In this document: one piece after another, positions 1-10,131 of the stretch
Layout of the letters: the number at the start of each line of letters is the position of its first letter
Position numbering within the stretch: position 1 is the stretch's first letter
Assembly (NCBI GenBank): GCA_014843695.1
Contig: CM026400.1
Location: 13,843,631-13,907,630, forward strand
From: Archivesica marissinica
Taxonomy: Eukaryota; Mollusca; Bivalvia; Venerida; Vesicomyidae
Reading direction: 5' to 3'
DNA: 64,000 nt
Position numbers and translations under genes: made by a program
Notes under the pieces: generated by a model
Told to the model about the DNA's origin: nothing
The model's input: the letters and a program-made list of their open reading frames with translations, nothing else
Database searches by the model: none

Positions 1-2186
1 CCCATCCTCTGTGTGATTCCTCTCCTTTCCACTATGATTCCTTGCCTTTCCACTATGATTCCATGCCTTTCTGTGTGATTCCTCTCCTTTCCACTATGAT
101 TCCTTGCCTTTCCACTATGATTCCATGCCTTTCTGTGTGATTCCTTGCCTTTCCACTATGATTCCTTGCCTTTCCACTATGATTCCATGCCTTTCTGTGT
201 GATTCCTCTCCTTTCCACTATGATTCCTTGCCTTTCCACTATGATTCCATGCCTTTCTGTGTGATTCCTCTCCTTTCCACTATGATTCCTTGCCTTTCCA
301 CTATGATTCCATGCCTTTCTGTGTGATTCCTTGCCTTTCCACTATGATTCCTTGCCTTTCTGCTGTGATTCCTTGCCCCATCCTCTGTGTGATTCCTCTC
401 CTTTCCACTATGATTCCTTGCCTTTCTGTATGATTCCTTGCCTTTCCACTATGATTCCTTGCCTTTCTGTATGATTCCTTGCCTTTCTGCTGTGATTCCT
501 TGTCCCATCCTCTGTGTGATTCCTCTCCTTTCCACTATGATTCCTTGCCTTTCTGTATGATTCCTTGCCTTTCTGCTGTGATTCCTTGCCTTTCCACTAT
601 GATTCCTTGCCTTTCCACTATGATTCCATGCCTTTCTGTGTGATTCCTCTCCTTTCCACTATGATTCCTTGCCTTTCCACTATGATTCCATGCCTTTCTG
701 TGTGATTCCTTGCCTTTCCACTATGATTCCTTGCCTTTCTGTATGATTCCTTGCCTTTCCACTATGATTCCTTGCCTTTCTGTATGATTCCTTGCCTTTC
801 CACTATGATTCCTTGCCTTTCCACTATGATTCCATGCCTTTCTGTGTGATTCCTTGCCTTTCCACTATGATTCCTTGCCTTTCTGTATGATTCCTTGCCT
901 TTCCGCTATGATTCCTTGCCTTTCCACTATGATTCCTTGCCTTTCTGTATGATTCCTTGCCTTTCCGCTATGATTCCTTGCCTTTCCGCTATGATTCCTT
1001 GCCTTTCCGCTATGATTCCTTGCCTTTCCGCTATGATTCCTTGCCTTTCCTCTATGATTCCTTGCCTTTCTGCTGTGATTCCTTGTCCCATCCTCTGTGT
1101 GATTCCTCTCCTTTCCGCTATGATTCCATGCCTTTCCACTCTGTGATTCCTTGCCTTTCTGTGTGATTCCTCTCCTTTCCACTATGATTCCTTGCCTTTC
1201 TGTATGATTCCTTGCCTTTCCACTATGATTCCTTGCCTTTCTATGATTCCTGCCTTTCTGTGTGATTCCTTGCCTTTCCACTATGATTCCTTGCCTTTCT
1301 GTATGATTCCTTGCCTTTCCGCTATGATTCCTTGCCTTTCCACTATGATTCCTTGCCTTTCTGCTGTGATTCCTTGCCCATCCTCTGTGATTCCTCTCCT
1401 TTCCGCTATGATTCCATGCCTTTCCACTCTGTGATTCCTTGCCTTTCCACTATGATTCCTTGCCTTTCCATCTGTGATTCCTTGCCTTTCTGTGTGATTC
1501 CTCTCCTTTCCGCTATGATTCCATGCCTTTCCACTCTGTGATTCCTTGCCTTTCTGTGTGATTCCTCTCCTTTCCACTATGATTCCTTGCCTTTCCACTC
1601 TGTGATTCCTTGCCTTTCTGTGTGATTCCTCTCCTTTCCACTATGATTCCATGCCTTTCCACTCTGTGATTCCTTGCCTTTCTGTGTGATTCCTCTCCTT
1701 TCCACTATGATTCCATGCCTTTCCACTCTGTGATTCCTTGCCTTTCTGTGTGATTCCTCTCCTTTCCACTATGATTCCATGCCTTTCCACTCTGTGATTC
1801 CTTGCCTTTCTGTGTGATTCCTCTCCTTTCCACTATGATTCCTTGCCTTTCTGCTGTGATTCCTTGCCCCATCCTCTGTGTGATTCCTCTCCTTTCCACT
1901 ATGATTCCTTGCCTTTCTGTATGATTCCATGCCTTTCTGTGTGATTCCTCTCCTTTCCACTATGATTCCTTGCCTTTCCACTCTGTCATTCCATACCTTT
2001 CCTCTGTGATTCATTGCCCATCCGCCTCTCTGTGATTCCTCGCCACTCTGTCATTCCATACCTTTCCACTCTTGTCATTCCATATCTTTCCACTCTTGTC
2101 ATTCCATACCTTTCCACTCTTGTCATTCCATACCTTTCCACTCTTGTCATTCCATACCTTTCCACTCTGTCATTCCATGCCAGATC
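1..2186. repeat. 21-bp minisatellite array (window edge to 2186)
   Basis: The stretch is built from variants of a 21-base unit (core ATGATTCCTTGCCTTTCCACT) with local variants such as TTTCTGTATG, TTTCTGTGTG and CCCATCCTCTGTG. It starts before the window. Because 21 is a multiple of 3, several frames stay open on both strands (7-residue repeats of the MIPCLST kind). These frames are by-products of the repeat: no intron signals, no non-repeat coding sequence and no protein-like composition accompany them. Confidence 0.95.
2030..2180. repeat. 24-bp sub-array at the end of the minisatellite
   Basis: About five tandem copies of a 24-base unit (CTTGTCATTCCATACCTTTC plus CACT). It is a diverged and re-amplified form of the 21-bp unit, and the whole array ends here against non-repeat sequence. 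Confidence 0.85.
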
Positions 2187-2249
2187 AGTTAAATAAAACA
2201 AACAATGTCAGGATCATCTTTAAGTGTTTTTAATAACTTTTACTATCAG

Positions 2250-2880
2250 GATCTATGTTGCTTGCTATTTGGATAGTGGAGACACTTGTCTGAATAGCAA
2301 ACAACATAGATCCTGATCAGACGTGGCAATTCGCTACGGCTGATCTAGATCTATGTTGCTTGCTATTTGGATAGTGGAGACACTTGTCTGAATAGCAAAC
2401 AACATAGATCCTGATCAGACGTGGCAATTCGCTACGGCTGATCTAGATCTATGTTGCTTGCTATTTGGATAGTGGAGACACTTGTCTGAATAGCAAACAA
2501 CATAGATCCTGATCAGACGTGGCAATTCGCTACGGCTGATCTAGATCTATGTTGCTTGCTATTTGGATAGTGGAGCTAAAACACTTGTCTGAATAGCAAA
2601 CAACATAGATCCTGATCAGACGTGGCAATATGCTACGGCTGATCTAGATCTATGTTGCTTGCTATTTGGATAGGGGAGCTAAAACACTTGTCTGAATAGC
2701 AAACAACATAGATCCTGATCAGACATGGCAATACGCTACGGCTGATCTAGATCTATGTTGCTTGCTATATCTATGTTGCTTGCTATTTGGATAGTGGAGA
2801 CACTTGCCTGAATAGCAAACAACATAGATCCTGATCAGATGTGGCAATACGCTACAGCTGATCTAGATCTATGTTGCTTG
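2250..2880. repeat. 98/103-bp satellite built from a MITE hairpin
   Basis: Units start at 2250, 2348, 2446, 2544, 2647 and 2750, giving periods of 98 and then 103. The 5-bp difference is CTAAA inside GGAGCTAAAACACTT. Each unit has an internal inverted repeat (GATCTATGTTGCTTGCTATT against AATAGCAAACAACATAGATC). The same sequence forms one of the two hairpins of the TTAA-flanked MITEs at 3115 and 43088, so the array is an amplified piece of that MITE. Confidence 0.9.
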
Positions 2881-3114
2881 CAGATTCCATCCAATTTATT
2901 TGACAGGTTAAGGGTTACCGGTAACAGTATAGCAATCGAATTTTCAATTAAATTGTATGTAAAATGTAGGTTACAAAGACAGGTGAATTGGCACCAACTA
3001 TATAGGATTTGTTGTTTATTTTGTAATAATGTTGTTTGTTTCTTTGACCAATTTGCAATTTGACCAAAGTTCATTCTAGTTTCAACAATCAGACGGATCT
3101 GTACAATATGACCA
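2881..3114. other. AT-rich spacer without recognised features
   Basis: Short open frames on both strands resemble nothing known. I see no splice-flanked coding sequence. Confidence 0.5.
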
Positions 3115-3360
3115 TTAACCCTTTGCATGCTAGCGGCAGATAAAATCACCTTTGCAAACAGCATAGAGCCAGATCAGACGGCACAGAACGTGCCATCTGA
3201 TCAGGCTCTATGCTGTTTGCTATTCGGATAGTGGAGCTAAAACACTTGGCTGAATAGCAAACAACATAGATCCTGATCAGACGAGGCGTTACGCCGCGGC
3301 TGATCTGGATCTATGTTGTTTGCAAAAGTAATTTTATTTACTCAGCAGGCAAAGAGTTAA
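3115..3360. mobile_element. Double-hairpin MITE, TTAA-flanked (MITE-1)
   Basis: About 246 bp with TTAA at both ends and terminal sequences TTAACCCTTTGCATGCTAGC and CAGGCAAAGAGTTAA. Inside are two head-to-head hairpins: one around GCAAACAGCATAGAGCCAGA / TCAGGCTCTATGCTGTTTGC, the other around GCAAACAACATAGATCCTGA / CTGGATCTATGTTGTTTGCA. There is no coding capacity. TTAA target sites with CYCTTT-like ends are typical of piggyBac-type elements; that class is inferred from the ends only. Confidence 0.8.
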
Positions 3361-3551
3361 ATACAACATTTGATTAGTAGAAACAGTTTATCTTACTGAA
3401 CCAAAATGTTGTATGAAAATTGTAAAAGGGAGAAGTGGGGCCCCCAGAGGGCGACTATTTCGCCCACATCGCCCTCTAGAATGATCCCTGATTTGAATTC
3501 AGGGCTCATCCTGGGTCCGAAATGTTGGGCGAAATAAGTGTGGTAGTGCCC

Positions 3552-3784
3552 TTAACCCATTCAACACCAAGTAACTCACATGGACTGGTCCATGATATTC
3601 ATAAACCAATAAATGAATCAGAAAATCACATTTGGACAAGTTCATTTATCAAAATGGGTAATTATGTCTAAAAATAGTCATATCACTGGCAAAAAGTGCA
3701 GATCCTGATGAGACGGCTCGCGGCTCATCTGGATCTACACTTTTTGTAAGCCTATTTAGAGGTCTGTGGTGTTGAAAGGGTTAA
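3552..3784. mobile_element. TTAA-flanked MITE (MITE-2)
   Basis: About 233 bp, beginning TTAACCCATTCAACACCAAG and ending GGTGTTGAAAGGGTTAA. The centre is a hairpin AAAAAGTGCAGATCCTGATG / CATCTGGATCTACACTTTTT. The CCC(T/A)TTCAACACC termini next to TTAA fit a non-autonomous piggyBac-like element (inference). Other copies are at 4188, 47155, 49249 and 58550. Confidence 0.8.
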
Positions 3785-3849
3785 ATGGTATTATTTAATA
3801 AATTTAGGATAGGGTTAAACTTGTACACAAAATGACTATTAAATACACG

Positions 3850-3930
3850 TACCGTCTACGTGGCCTAGTGGTTAAGGCGTCCGCCTACGGAGCGTGAGGT
3901 CGAAGGTTCGAACCTCGTCAGCGGTTCGTT
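3850..3930 (+). other. Degenerate tRNA-Arg(ACG)-like sequence
   Basis: An A-box-like stretch (TGGCCTAGTGGTTAAGG) and a B-box (GGTTCGAACC) surround an anticodon loop CTACGGA, reading ACG. The acceptor stem does not close on the 3' side and the anticodon stem has a mismatch. This is more likely the head of a tRNA-derived SINE than a working tRNA gene. Confidence 0.5.
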
Positions 3931-4187
3931 CTGATGTGGCCGTTGGTGAGACGCCAGCTAGTTAAATAATGGTTACCGATTGCCTACCAGCCTGGCGCCT
4001 GGCCTGGCATACAAGCATAGAATTCGGGAAGTATTGATGTTCATAAAAAGTGGTGTTTCATAAGTCAGAAATGGCTGGCCCTTTAAAATAAGGGTGACAC
4101 TATAATAAACAAACACTTTACTTTTACATGTACAACAAGAGAATACCGATAGAAGGAGTGCTTTACAATGGCCAGTGGAAATATACT

Positions 4188-4433
4188 TTAACCCATTTAA
4201 CCCCAAGTAACTGACATGGACTGGTGCGTGATATTTTCAGACCAATAAATTAATAAGAAAATTACCTTTGGACCAGTTCATTTATCAAAATGGGTAATTT
4301 TATCTAAAAATAGTAATAATTATTACTGGCAAAAAAGTGCAGATCCTGATGAGACGGCTCGTCATGAGCCGGCTCATCTGTATCTACACTTTTCATAAGC
4401 CTATTTAGAGGCCTGTGGGGTTGAAAGGGTTAA
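4188..4433. mobile_element. MITE-2 copy
   Basis: TTAACCCATTTAACCCCAAG at the left and GGGGTTGAAAGGGTTAA at the right, with the same central AGTGCAGATCC...ATCTACACTTTT hairpin as the 3552 copy. Its right end is re-duplicated downstream (4382-4551). Confidence 0.8.
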
Positions 4434-4551
4434 TTTTGTGATCTACACTTTTCATAAGCCTATTTAGAGGCCTGTGGGGTTGAAAGGGTTAATTTTGTGA
4501 TCTACACTTTTCATAAGCCTATTTAGAGGCCTGTGGGGTTGAAAGGGTTAA
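4382..4551. repeat. 59-bp triplication of the MITE-2 right end
   Basis: The last 59 bp of the MITE (ATCTACACTTTTCATAAGCC to GGGTTAATTTTGTG) occur three times in tandem, at 4382, 4441 and 4500, with exact spacing. The copies are nearly identical, so the duplication is recent. Confidence 0.9.
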
Positions 4552-5075
4552 TTTTGTTTTATAAATGTGACGCCCAGGGTGTGAAGTTAGGGACCACCCA
4601 CATTTCACCCGCTAGGATGAACCTTGGACTACTAGACAGTGTTTTGTTGTTGTTACCGGTACTGCTATGAGATGTAGTTGATTTTATTGCTACGCAGTTT
4701 TAATGGTTGTGTTTTGTATCTAAAACCATAGAGTGAGTAAATATATTGTTTTATTTACTTTTTATTATTAAAAGCATTTTAACTAGAACGGGTGTTCTTA
4801 TTTGTATTGGCATATCCACGAAATAAGGGTGTGGGTGTGGTCAAATTGTCTGTGGCCGAGTGAGGGGGAAGGGGGTTCCATGGCAGAGTGGGGGGCCTCC
4901 ATTATTAATGTTGTTGAATTCAAACCACTTGACCCTCACTGTTGCAGGCTTGAATTTCACTTGGGGGGTCAAATTCTTTAACATCAGAATTCTATCCTGC
5001 TGACTTGTGGAAGGTCCGTGGTTCTGCCCGGGTGCACGTTCGTTCCTGAAATACATCTTTGAGGGGCACCTGGTG
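4552..5075. other. No recognised gene
   Basis: Mixed-composition DNA. A motif GAACCACCGACCTTCC-like (inverted, near 5005-5025) resembles the SINE-D body at 49512 and 61010, and may be a decayed copy. The open frame at 4841-5056 has no recognisable homology. Confidence 0.4.
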
Positions 5076-5935
5076 AGTCACCTTTTAACCTAAGCGACTG
5101 TTGTGACTTTCAACCTTATTAATAACACCATTATTGTATACTAGTATTTACTGGAATTAGTGGAATGTTTAATTAATTAGAAATTAAAGGGCAATAACTC
5201 TGGCATGTCTGGTGGGAGTCGCCTTTTAACCTAAGCGACTGGTGTGACTTAAACCCGAAAAAAACATATTAATAACACCATTATTGTATACTACTATTTA
5301 CTGGAATTAGTGGAATGTTTAATTAATTAGAAATTAAAGGGCAATAACTCTGGCATGTCTGGTGGGAGTCGCCTTTTAACCTAAGCGACTGGTGTGACTT
5401 AAACCCGAAAAAAACATATTAATAACACCATTATTGTATACTACTATTTACTGGAATTAGTGGAATGTTTAATTAATTAGAAATTAAAGGGCAATAACTC
5501 TGGCATGTCTGGTGGGAGTCGCCTTTTAACCTAAGCGGCTGGTGTGACTTAAACACGAAAAAAACATATTAATAACACCATTATTGTATACTACTATTTA
5601 CTGGAATTAGTGGAATGTTTAATTAATTAGAAATTAAAGGGCAATAACTCTGGCATGTCTGGTGGGAGTCGCCTTTTAACCTAAGCGACTGGTGTGACTT
5701 AAACCCGAAAAAAACATATTAATAACACCATTATTGTATACTACTATTTACTGGAATTAGTGGAATGTTTAATTAATTAGAAATTAAAGGGCAATAACTC
5801 TGGCATGTCTGGTGGGAGTCGCCTTTTAACCTAAGCGACTGGTGTGACTTAAACCCGAAAAAAACATATTAATAACACCATTATTGTATACTACTATTTA
5901 CTGGAATTAGTGGAATGTTTAATTAATTAGAACTA
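5076..5935. repeat. 150-bp tandem repeat, about 5.5 copies
   Basis: The marker GCAATAACTCTGGCATGTCT recurs at 5191, 5341, 5491, 5641 and 5791, an exact 150-bp spacing. Units are almost identical (for example CTAAGCGACT versus CTAAGCGGCT in one copy). The unit includes AT-rich sequence and no obvious mobile-element end. Confidence 0.95.
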
Positions 5936-5957
5936 CATACTAAGTTTAAACATAGTC

Positions 5958-6010
5958 CGCTCGCCCATATGGTTCGCCGGAGGCGAGGGTGAATAAGCTC
6001 AATCATCATC
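5958..6010 (+). repeat. Conserved 3' tail hairpin of a retroelement
   Basis: The stem CTCGCC / GGCGAG encloses a 16-nt loop CATATGGTTCGCCGGA and is followed by GGTGAATAAGC and CATCATCA. The same architecture occurs at 27821-27848 and, with a different stem sequence, at the 3' end of SINE-A and SINE-L. It is interpreted as a LINE-derived 3' recognition structure. Confidence 0.6.
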
Positions 6011-6845
6011 AGTCTTTGCTCTACTCAAATAAGAAACACAAACACCATATGCATGACCAGACGGGAGTGTTTATTAGAAGCGTGAACTATTTGCAGCCGC
6101 ACAATATACAACTGGATGCAAAATGCACCGAAATGAAATATGTTGGTCACACTAAAATAATAGCATACGTCTCTTGCCCGGTATACAAGTTAATAAGTGC
6201 AACTTATTTTACAGAATACCAATCTAAGCACGCACATGCGAACCGACTCGCCCAGGAAAAACAGAGATCATACATTTTTATTTTTTTAAAATATATTTGC
6301 TCTGAGAAACCTGTGTCCATTTGTCAATTTGGTGTCAGATCGCCCAATGTCGGACCTCATTTTATCTGCGTAGACGTATGCTATCATTGTGAATATGTAT
6401 ATAAAATAATTTGAGCATAAAGTAAACAAGACGTGTACTGTGCGAAGTCGTCTGGTAGAATGACCAGTTACAACACATATCCCTTACACGTACGCATATA
6501 TTTACGCATCGCTACACCTGACCAATATTCATAATCACCCTTTGCAATGCGTTCCGCGGATAGACAAAAATTTCACGCTATTTCTAATCGAACCGCGTGA
6601 AATAATTATTAAACACAGTCATTAGTGTTACACGGGTAGTACAGTGGCCAACCATTCAGCAAAAGTTGAGTTAAGCTTGGTCTGGACTGTACATAGTATG
6701 TAGGGGAAGACCATTCCAAAGACGTATTGTTTGTGAGAGGAAAGAGTTAATATGGTACTGGGTTGGAGACCCGAAGATCCCAGTATCCTACGCTGCTGCT
6801 GCCCCGACCATGACGTGCACGCCATGAGGTCGGCCAGGTAGCTGA
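6011..6845. other. No recognised gene
   Basis: Contains an open frame (5989-6414) that starts with GTG inside the repeat tail at 5958 and has no recognisable domain. The rest has no tRNA boxes, arrays or terminal repeats that I can identify. Confidence 0.4.
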
Positions 6846-7135
6846 GTGTGTGTTTTACGTTGATTTATCGTCGCTACCGGTTGCCCATATGAGCGACGCC
6901 TCCTGAAGAGATTAGTCATTTTAGATTTTTGGAGGATAGTGCAATGATACAGACACAGACCCATTTCAAAGTATACTCTGGTTCTTTTATGTGCACGGTG
7001 TAAAGCACCAACACGAGACCTCGATTTAACGTCCCATCTGAAAGACTGTTAATTTTATTAGGGTCAGACGGGGGGTCAACCTGCGATCCCTGGATTACCA
7101 GTCCAGCGTGTTACCACTGGACTACAGATCCGTCT
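6846..7135 (-). mobile_element. SINE-A, near full length
   Basis: SINE-A is the commonest element in the window. Read in its sense direction it has a tRNA-like head (AGACGGATCTGTAGTCCAGT, anticodon loop CTGGTAA reading GGT as in tRNA-Thr, B-box GGTTCGATCC, 3' CCCGTCT pairing with the 5' AGACGG). A body follows (CAGTCTTTCAGATGGGAC, GAACCAGAGGAGACTCTGG, ATCATTGCACTATCCTCC), then a 3' hairpin CGTCGCT / AGCGACG with a CATATGGGCAACCGGT loop and a tail ATAAATAAACGTAAAACACA. Length is about 285-300 bp. This copy has all parts, with minor changes. Confidence 0.9.
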
Positions 7136-7201
7136 GTAGGTAGCTGAGTCTGAGATATGAGAAGCTTTATAACCTCCAGGCCTGGTGTTCATAAGCGGCA
7201 C

Positions 7202-7488
7202 AGACGTATCTGTAGTCCAGTGGTTAACACGTTGGACTGGTAATCCAGGGATTGCAGGTTCGATCCCCCATCTAACCATAATAAAATTAAGTCTTTCAGA
7301 TGGGACTTTAAGCCGAGGTCTCGTGTCGGTGCTTTACAGCGTGCACGTAAAAGAACCAGAGGAGACTAGGAATGGGTCTCTGTCTGTATCATGCACTATC
7401 CTCCAACAATCTAAAATAAATAATCTCTTCAGGAGGCGTCGCTCACATGAGCAACCAGTAGCGACGATAAATAAACGTAAAACACACA
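7202..7488 (+). mobile_element. SINE-A, near full length
   Basis: Full head-to-tail copy, in inverted orientation to the preceding copy only 66 bp away, so 6846-7488 can fold into a long hairpin. It is part of the ~0.7-kb segment present in reverse orientation at 17537-18249. Confidence 0.88.
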
Positions 7489-7922
7489 TTTATAGCACGT
7501 GTCATTATAATAAAATAATATATATCTAATCTATGTTTTTGAGTACATAGGTGTGAATATATATTCTAAGAATTTGGGAATGAATCAATATTTACACAGG
7601 TGATCCGCCCATTATGTGAAGATATGTTTTAAGAATTTTTAAATGTATCAATATTTGCGTAGGTGATCCGCGATTAGAGTTTATATACGAATTAACACCA
7701 CGTGTGCTTAATGTCTGAACAAAATTATTATTTAATACGTACAGTTTGATATTTATAGAAAAAATGTGTATCATTATTTGTAGGTGGGTGGGGTACGGTT
7801 AGCCTGGGAACAGGCGTCGATATATTTTGCGTGGTCAGTCAAATAAATATATTTTAACACCGAGACTATTAATTGGGACGTATTGAGCTTCTGAACATAT
7901 CATTTTGCCAGAAGTAAATTAG
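7489..7922. repeat. Dispersed repeat; inverted partner at 17537-17970
   Basis: AT-rich sequence present almost unchanged in reverse complement at 17537-17970. Shared stretches include GCACGTGTCATTATAATAAA and GAGTTTATATACGAATTA. A shorter related piece occurs at 28590-28714 and 28996-29030. It contains a direct near-repeat, GGTGATCCGC, at about 7600 and 7663. No coding potential. Confidence 0.8.
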
Positions 7923-8041
7923 TGTGTCTCATAAATCAGAAATGGCTAGCGCATACAATAGAGATGACACTATAACATATAGTAAACACACATTTACTTT
8001 TTACGATTACTAACTGATGCCGCCTGTTTTATTTAAGTTTA

Positions 8042-8235
8042 TTTAACATAGCTACCGGTTGCCCATATGAGCGACGGGCAGTTTACCTAACAACACCTTT
8101 CCTGGGGCAGGCTCCAGTGGTTAGCCAGTACTTGGTACACAAACCTCCGTAAGAACTTGTTCATATAAATAGACATTGGGCTCGAACCCGTGACCATCAG
8201 TGGTGATAGGATACGGTACACGTAGCACCATTTTA
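8042..8235 (-). mobile_element. SINE-L (Leu/Ser-like tRNA head)
   Basis: In sense direction: GATGGTCACGGGTTCGAGCC (B-box), TTTATATGAACAAGTTCTTA, CGGAGGTTTGTGTACCAAGT, CAGGAAAGGTGTTGTTAGGT and then the GTCGCTCATATGGGCAACCG hairpin and TTAAATAAAC tail shared with SINE-A. Other copies are at 37044 (-), 42618 (+) and 63250 (+). Confidence 0.8.
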
Positions 8236-8251
8236 TGTATTGTAACTGTGT

Positions 8252-8480
8252 GTGATCGTATGTAGCGACGCCTCCTGAAGAGATTAGTCATTTTAGATAG
8301 TGCAAGCACACTGACAGAGACCCAATCTTGTTTTATTACGTAAAGCACCGACAGGAGACCTCGGTTTAAAGTCCCACTGAAAGACTGTTAATTTTATTAG
8401 GGTCAGACGGGGGGGGGGTAGAACATGCGATCCCTGGTTTACCAGTCCAATGTGTTAACAACTGGACTTCAGATTCATCT
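8252..8480 (-). mobile_element. SINE-A, diverged
   Basis: The body and tRNA-like head are recognisable (CCTCCTGAAGAGATTAGTCA ... GGACTTCAGATTCATCT). The 3' hairpin is damaged and a run of nine G interrupts the head. Confidence 0.8.
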
Positions 8481-8495
8481 GATGCTACTTGGTGG

Positions 8496-8753
8496 TTGTG
8501 TTTTACGTTTATTTATCGTCGCTACCGGTTGCCCATATGAGCGACGCCTCCTGAAGAGATTAGTCATTTTAGAGTTGTGGAGGATAGTGCAATGATACAG
8601 ACAGAGACCCATTCCAGAGCCTGTGTAAACCACCGATACGAGATCTCGGTTTAAAGTTCCATCTGAAAGACTGTTAATTTTATTATGGCCAGATCGAACC
8701 TGCGACCCCTGGATTGCCAGTTCAGCGTGTTAACCACTGGACTACAGATCCGT
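8496..8753 (-). mobile_element. SINE-A with internal deletion
   Basis: The complete tail hairpin and tRNA-like head are present, but the segment between CCATTCCAGAG and TGTAAACCACCGATACGAGA is shortened. Confidence 0.85.
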
Positions 8754-8762
8754 ATGATGCTA

Positions 8763-8950
8763 CTTGTGTTTTACGTTTATTTATCGTCGCTACCGGTTGC
8801 CCATATGAGCGACGCCTCCTGAAGAGATTAGTAATTTTAGATTTTGGAGGATAGTGCAATGATACAGACAGAGAACCATTCCAGAGTCTCCTCTGGTTCT
8901 TTTACGTGCACGGTGTAAAGCACCGACTCGAGACCTCGGTTTAAAGTCTC
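8763..8950 (-). mobile_element. SINE-A, truncated head
   Basis: Tail and body end at CGGTTTAAAGTCTCATG; the tRNA-like head is missing. Third SINE-A in the same orientation within 700 bp. Confidence 0.85.
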
Positions 8951-9219
8951 ATGCTACTTGTTAAAGAAAATGTGTTATATAGTGTTTCTGTTTCATAGGA
9001 CGAACACTAAATATATGATATCTTCCTGCGGGTTAAGAGAGTTATCGCTCGTCGACGTCTTCGATCATTACTGAGGTTGTCGTCTGCAAACTTCATTAAA
9101 TAATACGCATAGTAAATAATTGATCGTATTCCATGTAAACCCAACTTAAATAAAACGAACGCACCATTACAGTTTTAATTTCCATTCATGATCAAAATAC
9201 CCGAGGTATTTAATTACAG

Positions 9220-9415
9220 TGGATTGGTTTATCGCCAATCTTCATTGGTTACAATATGGCGGCATTTAATCCTAGTAGAATTGTATGCTGTTGAATAGAA
9301 TCTGGTCAAATTACACGGACTTGACACCGGAATCTTTGATTGCGATTAACTTGTTTATAAGTGTTAACAAAATATAGATATGGATTGAAAACGTTTTGGA
9401 GTTTAAAGCAAAGAA
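9220..9415 (+). promoter_or_regulatory. Candidate CCAAT/YY1 promoter and non-coding first exon
   Basis: Two CCAAT-type boxes lie close together in opposite directions (GCCAATCTTCATTGGTTA, 9234-9251). They are followed immediately by ACAATATGGCGGCATTTA, which matches the YY1 initiator consensus (AANATGGCGGC) of TATA-less animal promoters. About 155 bp further is a strong splice donor, AAGAA|GTAAGTG (cut after 9415). The ATGs between them meet stops quickly (ATGGCGGC... stops after 12 codons), so any exon here would be 5' UTR. Which gene it would serve is unknown; the ODF3-like gene 22 kb downstream on the same strand begins with a splice acceptor and is one possibility. Confidence 0.35.
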
Positions 9416-9518
9416 GTAAGTGTAGTTTGTTTAAATGCTTCTAACATTTCGTTTTATATTATTAGGCTGTGAAAGGACACCTTATTACAATATCACCCGA
9501 TGGCCGTTTTCTAGTGTG

Positions 9519-9620
9519 GCGTCCGTGGTCCAGTGGTAGAGCGTCGGATTTGGAATCGAACGGTCCCGGGTTCGATACTCGGTCAGGCCACGTATGTAGT
9601 GTCATTGAGCAAGGCACCTG
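9519..9620 (+). mobile_element. SINE-P head (Pro-like tRNA)
   Basis: TGGCGTCCGTGGTCCAGTGG begins a tRNA-like head with anticodon loop TTTGGAA (TGG, proline) and B-box GGTTCGATAC, followed by GTCATTGAGCAAGGCACCT. It joins abruptly to a reversed SINE-A body at 9621. Other SINE-P copies are at 9924 (-), 29336 (-), 38966 (+), 45408 (+) and 63044 (+). Confidence 0.75.
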
Positions 9621-9775
9621 GTTCTTTTACGTGCACAGTGTACAACACCGACACGAGACCTCGGTTTAATGTCTCATCTGAAAGGCTGTTAATTGTATTA
9701 GGGTCAGACGGGGATCGAACCTGCGATCCCTGGATTACCAGTCCAGCGTGTTACCACTGGACTACAGATCCGTCT
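9621..9775 (-). mobile_element. SINE-A, 5' half
   Basis: Starts at GGTTCTTTTACGTGCACAGT and runs to the intact tRNA-like head (GGACTACAGATCCGTCTG). The 3' half is replaced by the SINE-P head, so this is a chimeric junction of two SINE families. Confidence 0.85.
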
Positions 9776-9923
9776 GTTTAGGGACAGAAGGGCGGAACAT
9801 GCATTTATTAACGTATACACATAGGTGTATGGTTACACATGTACATTAATGCACACAGTATGCATATTTCAAAATGTAAAGAAATATCGAAATACATAGC
9901 ACATGACTATTATAATATGTATG

Positions 9924-10131
9924 TATGTTCCTTTATTGTCAAACCCCTCGCGGGGACTTAGACATGTTTTCATGGGCAGGCTTAGCCGACCTAAGCGATT
10001 AACCAGTACTATGCAATGTGTGTGAGGTGCCTTGCTCAATGACACTACATACGTGGCCTGACCGAGTATCGAACCCGGGACCGTTCGATTCCAAATCCGA
10101 CGCTCTACCACTGAACCACTGACGCCACGCT
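9924..10131 (-). mobile_element. SINE-P, near full length
   Basis: In sense direction it runs from GGCGTCAGTGGTTCAGTGGT through the B-box, GAGCAAGGCACCTCACACAC, CTTAGGTCGGCTAAGCCTGC and CCCGCGAGGGGTTTGACAAT to a (CATA)n tail. The tetranucleotide tail is a possible seed for longer ACAT arrays. Confidence 0.85.

Noticed and set aside
5989..6414. 141-codon forward open frame as a gene
   Set aside because: Starts with GTG inside a repeat tail and has no recognisable domain or splice signals.
7202..7275. tRNA-Thr gene
   Set aside because: The cloverleaf is good, but it always continues into the SINE-A body in about 25 copies, so it is the SINE head and not a separate gene.
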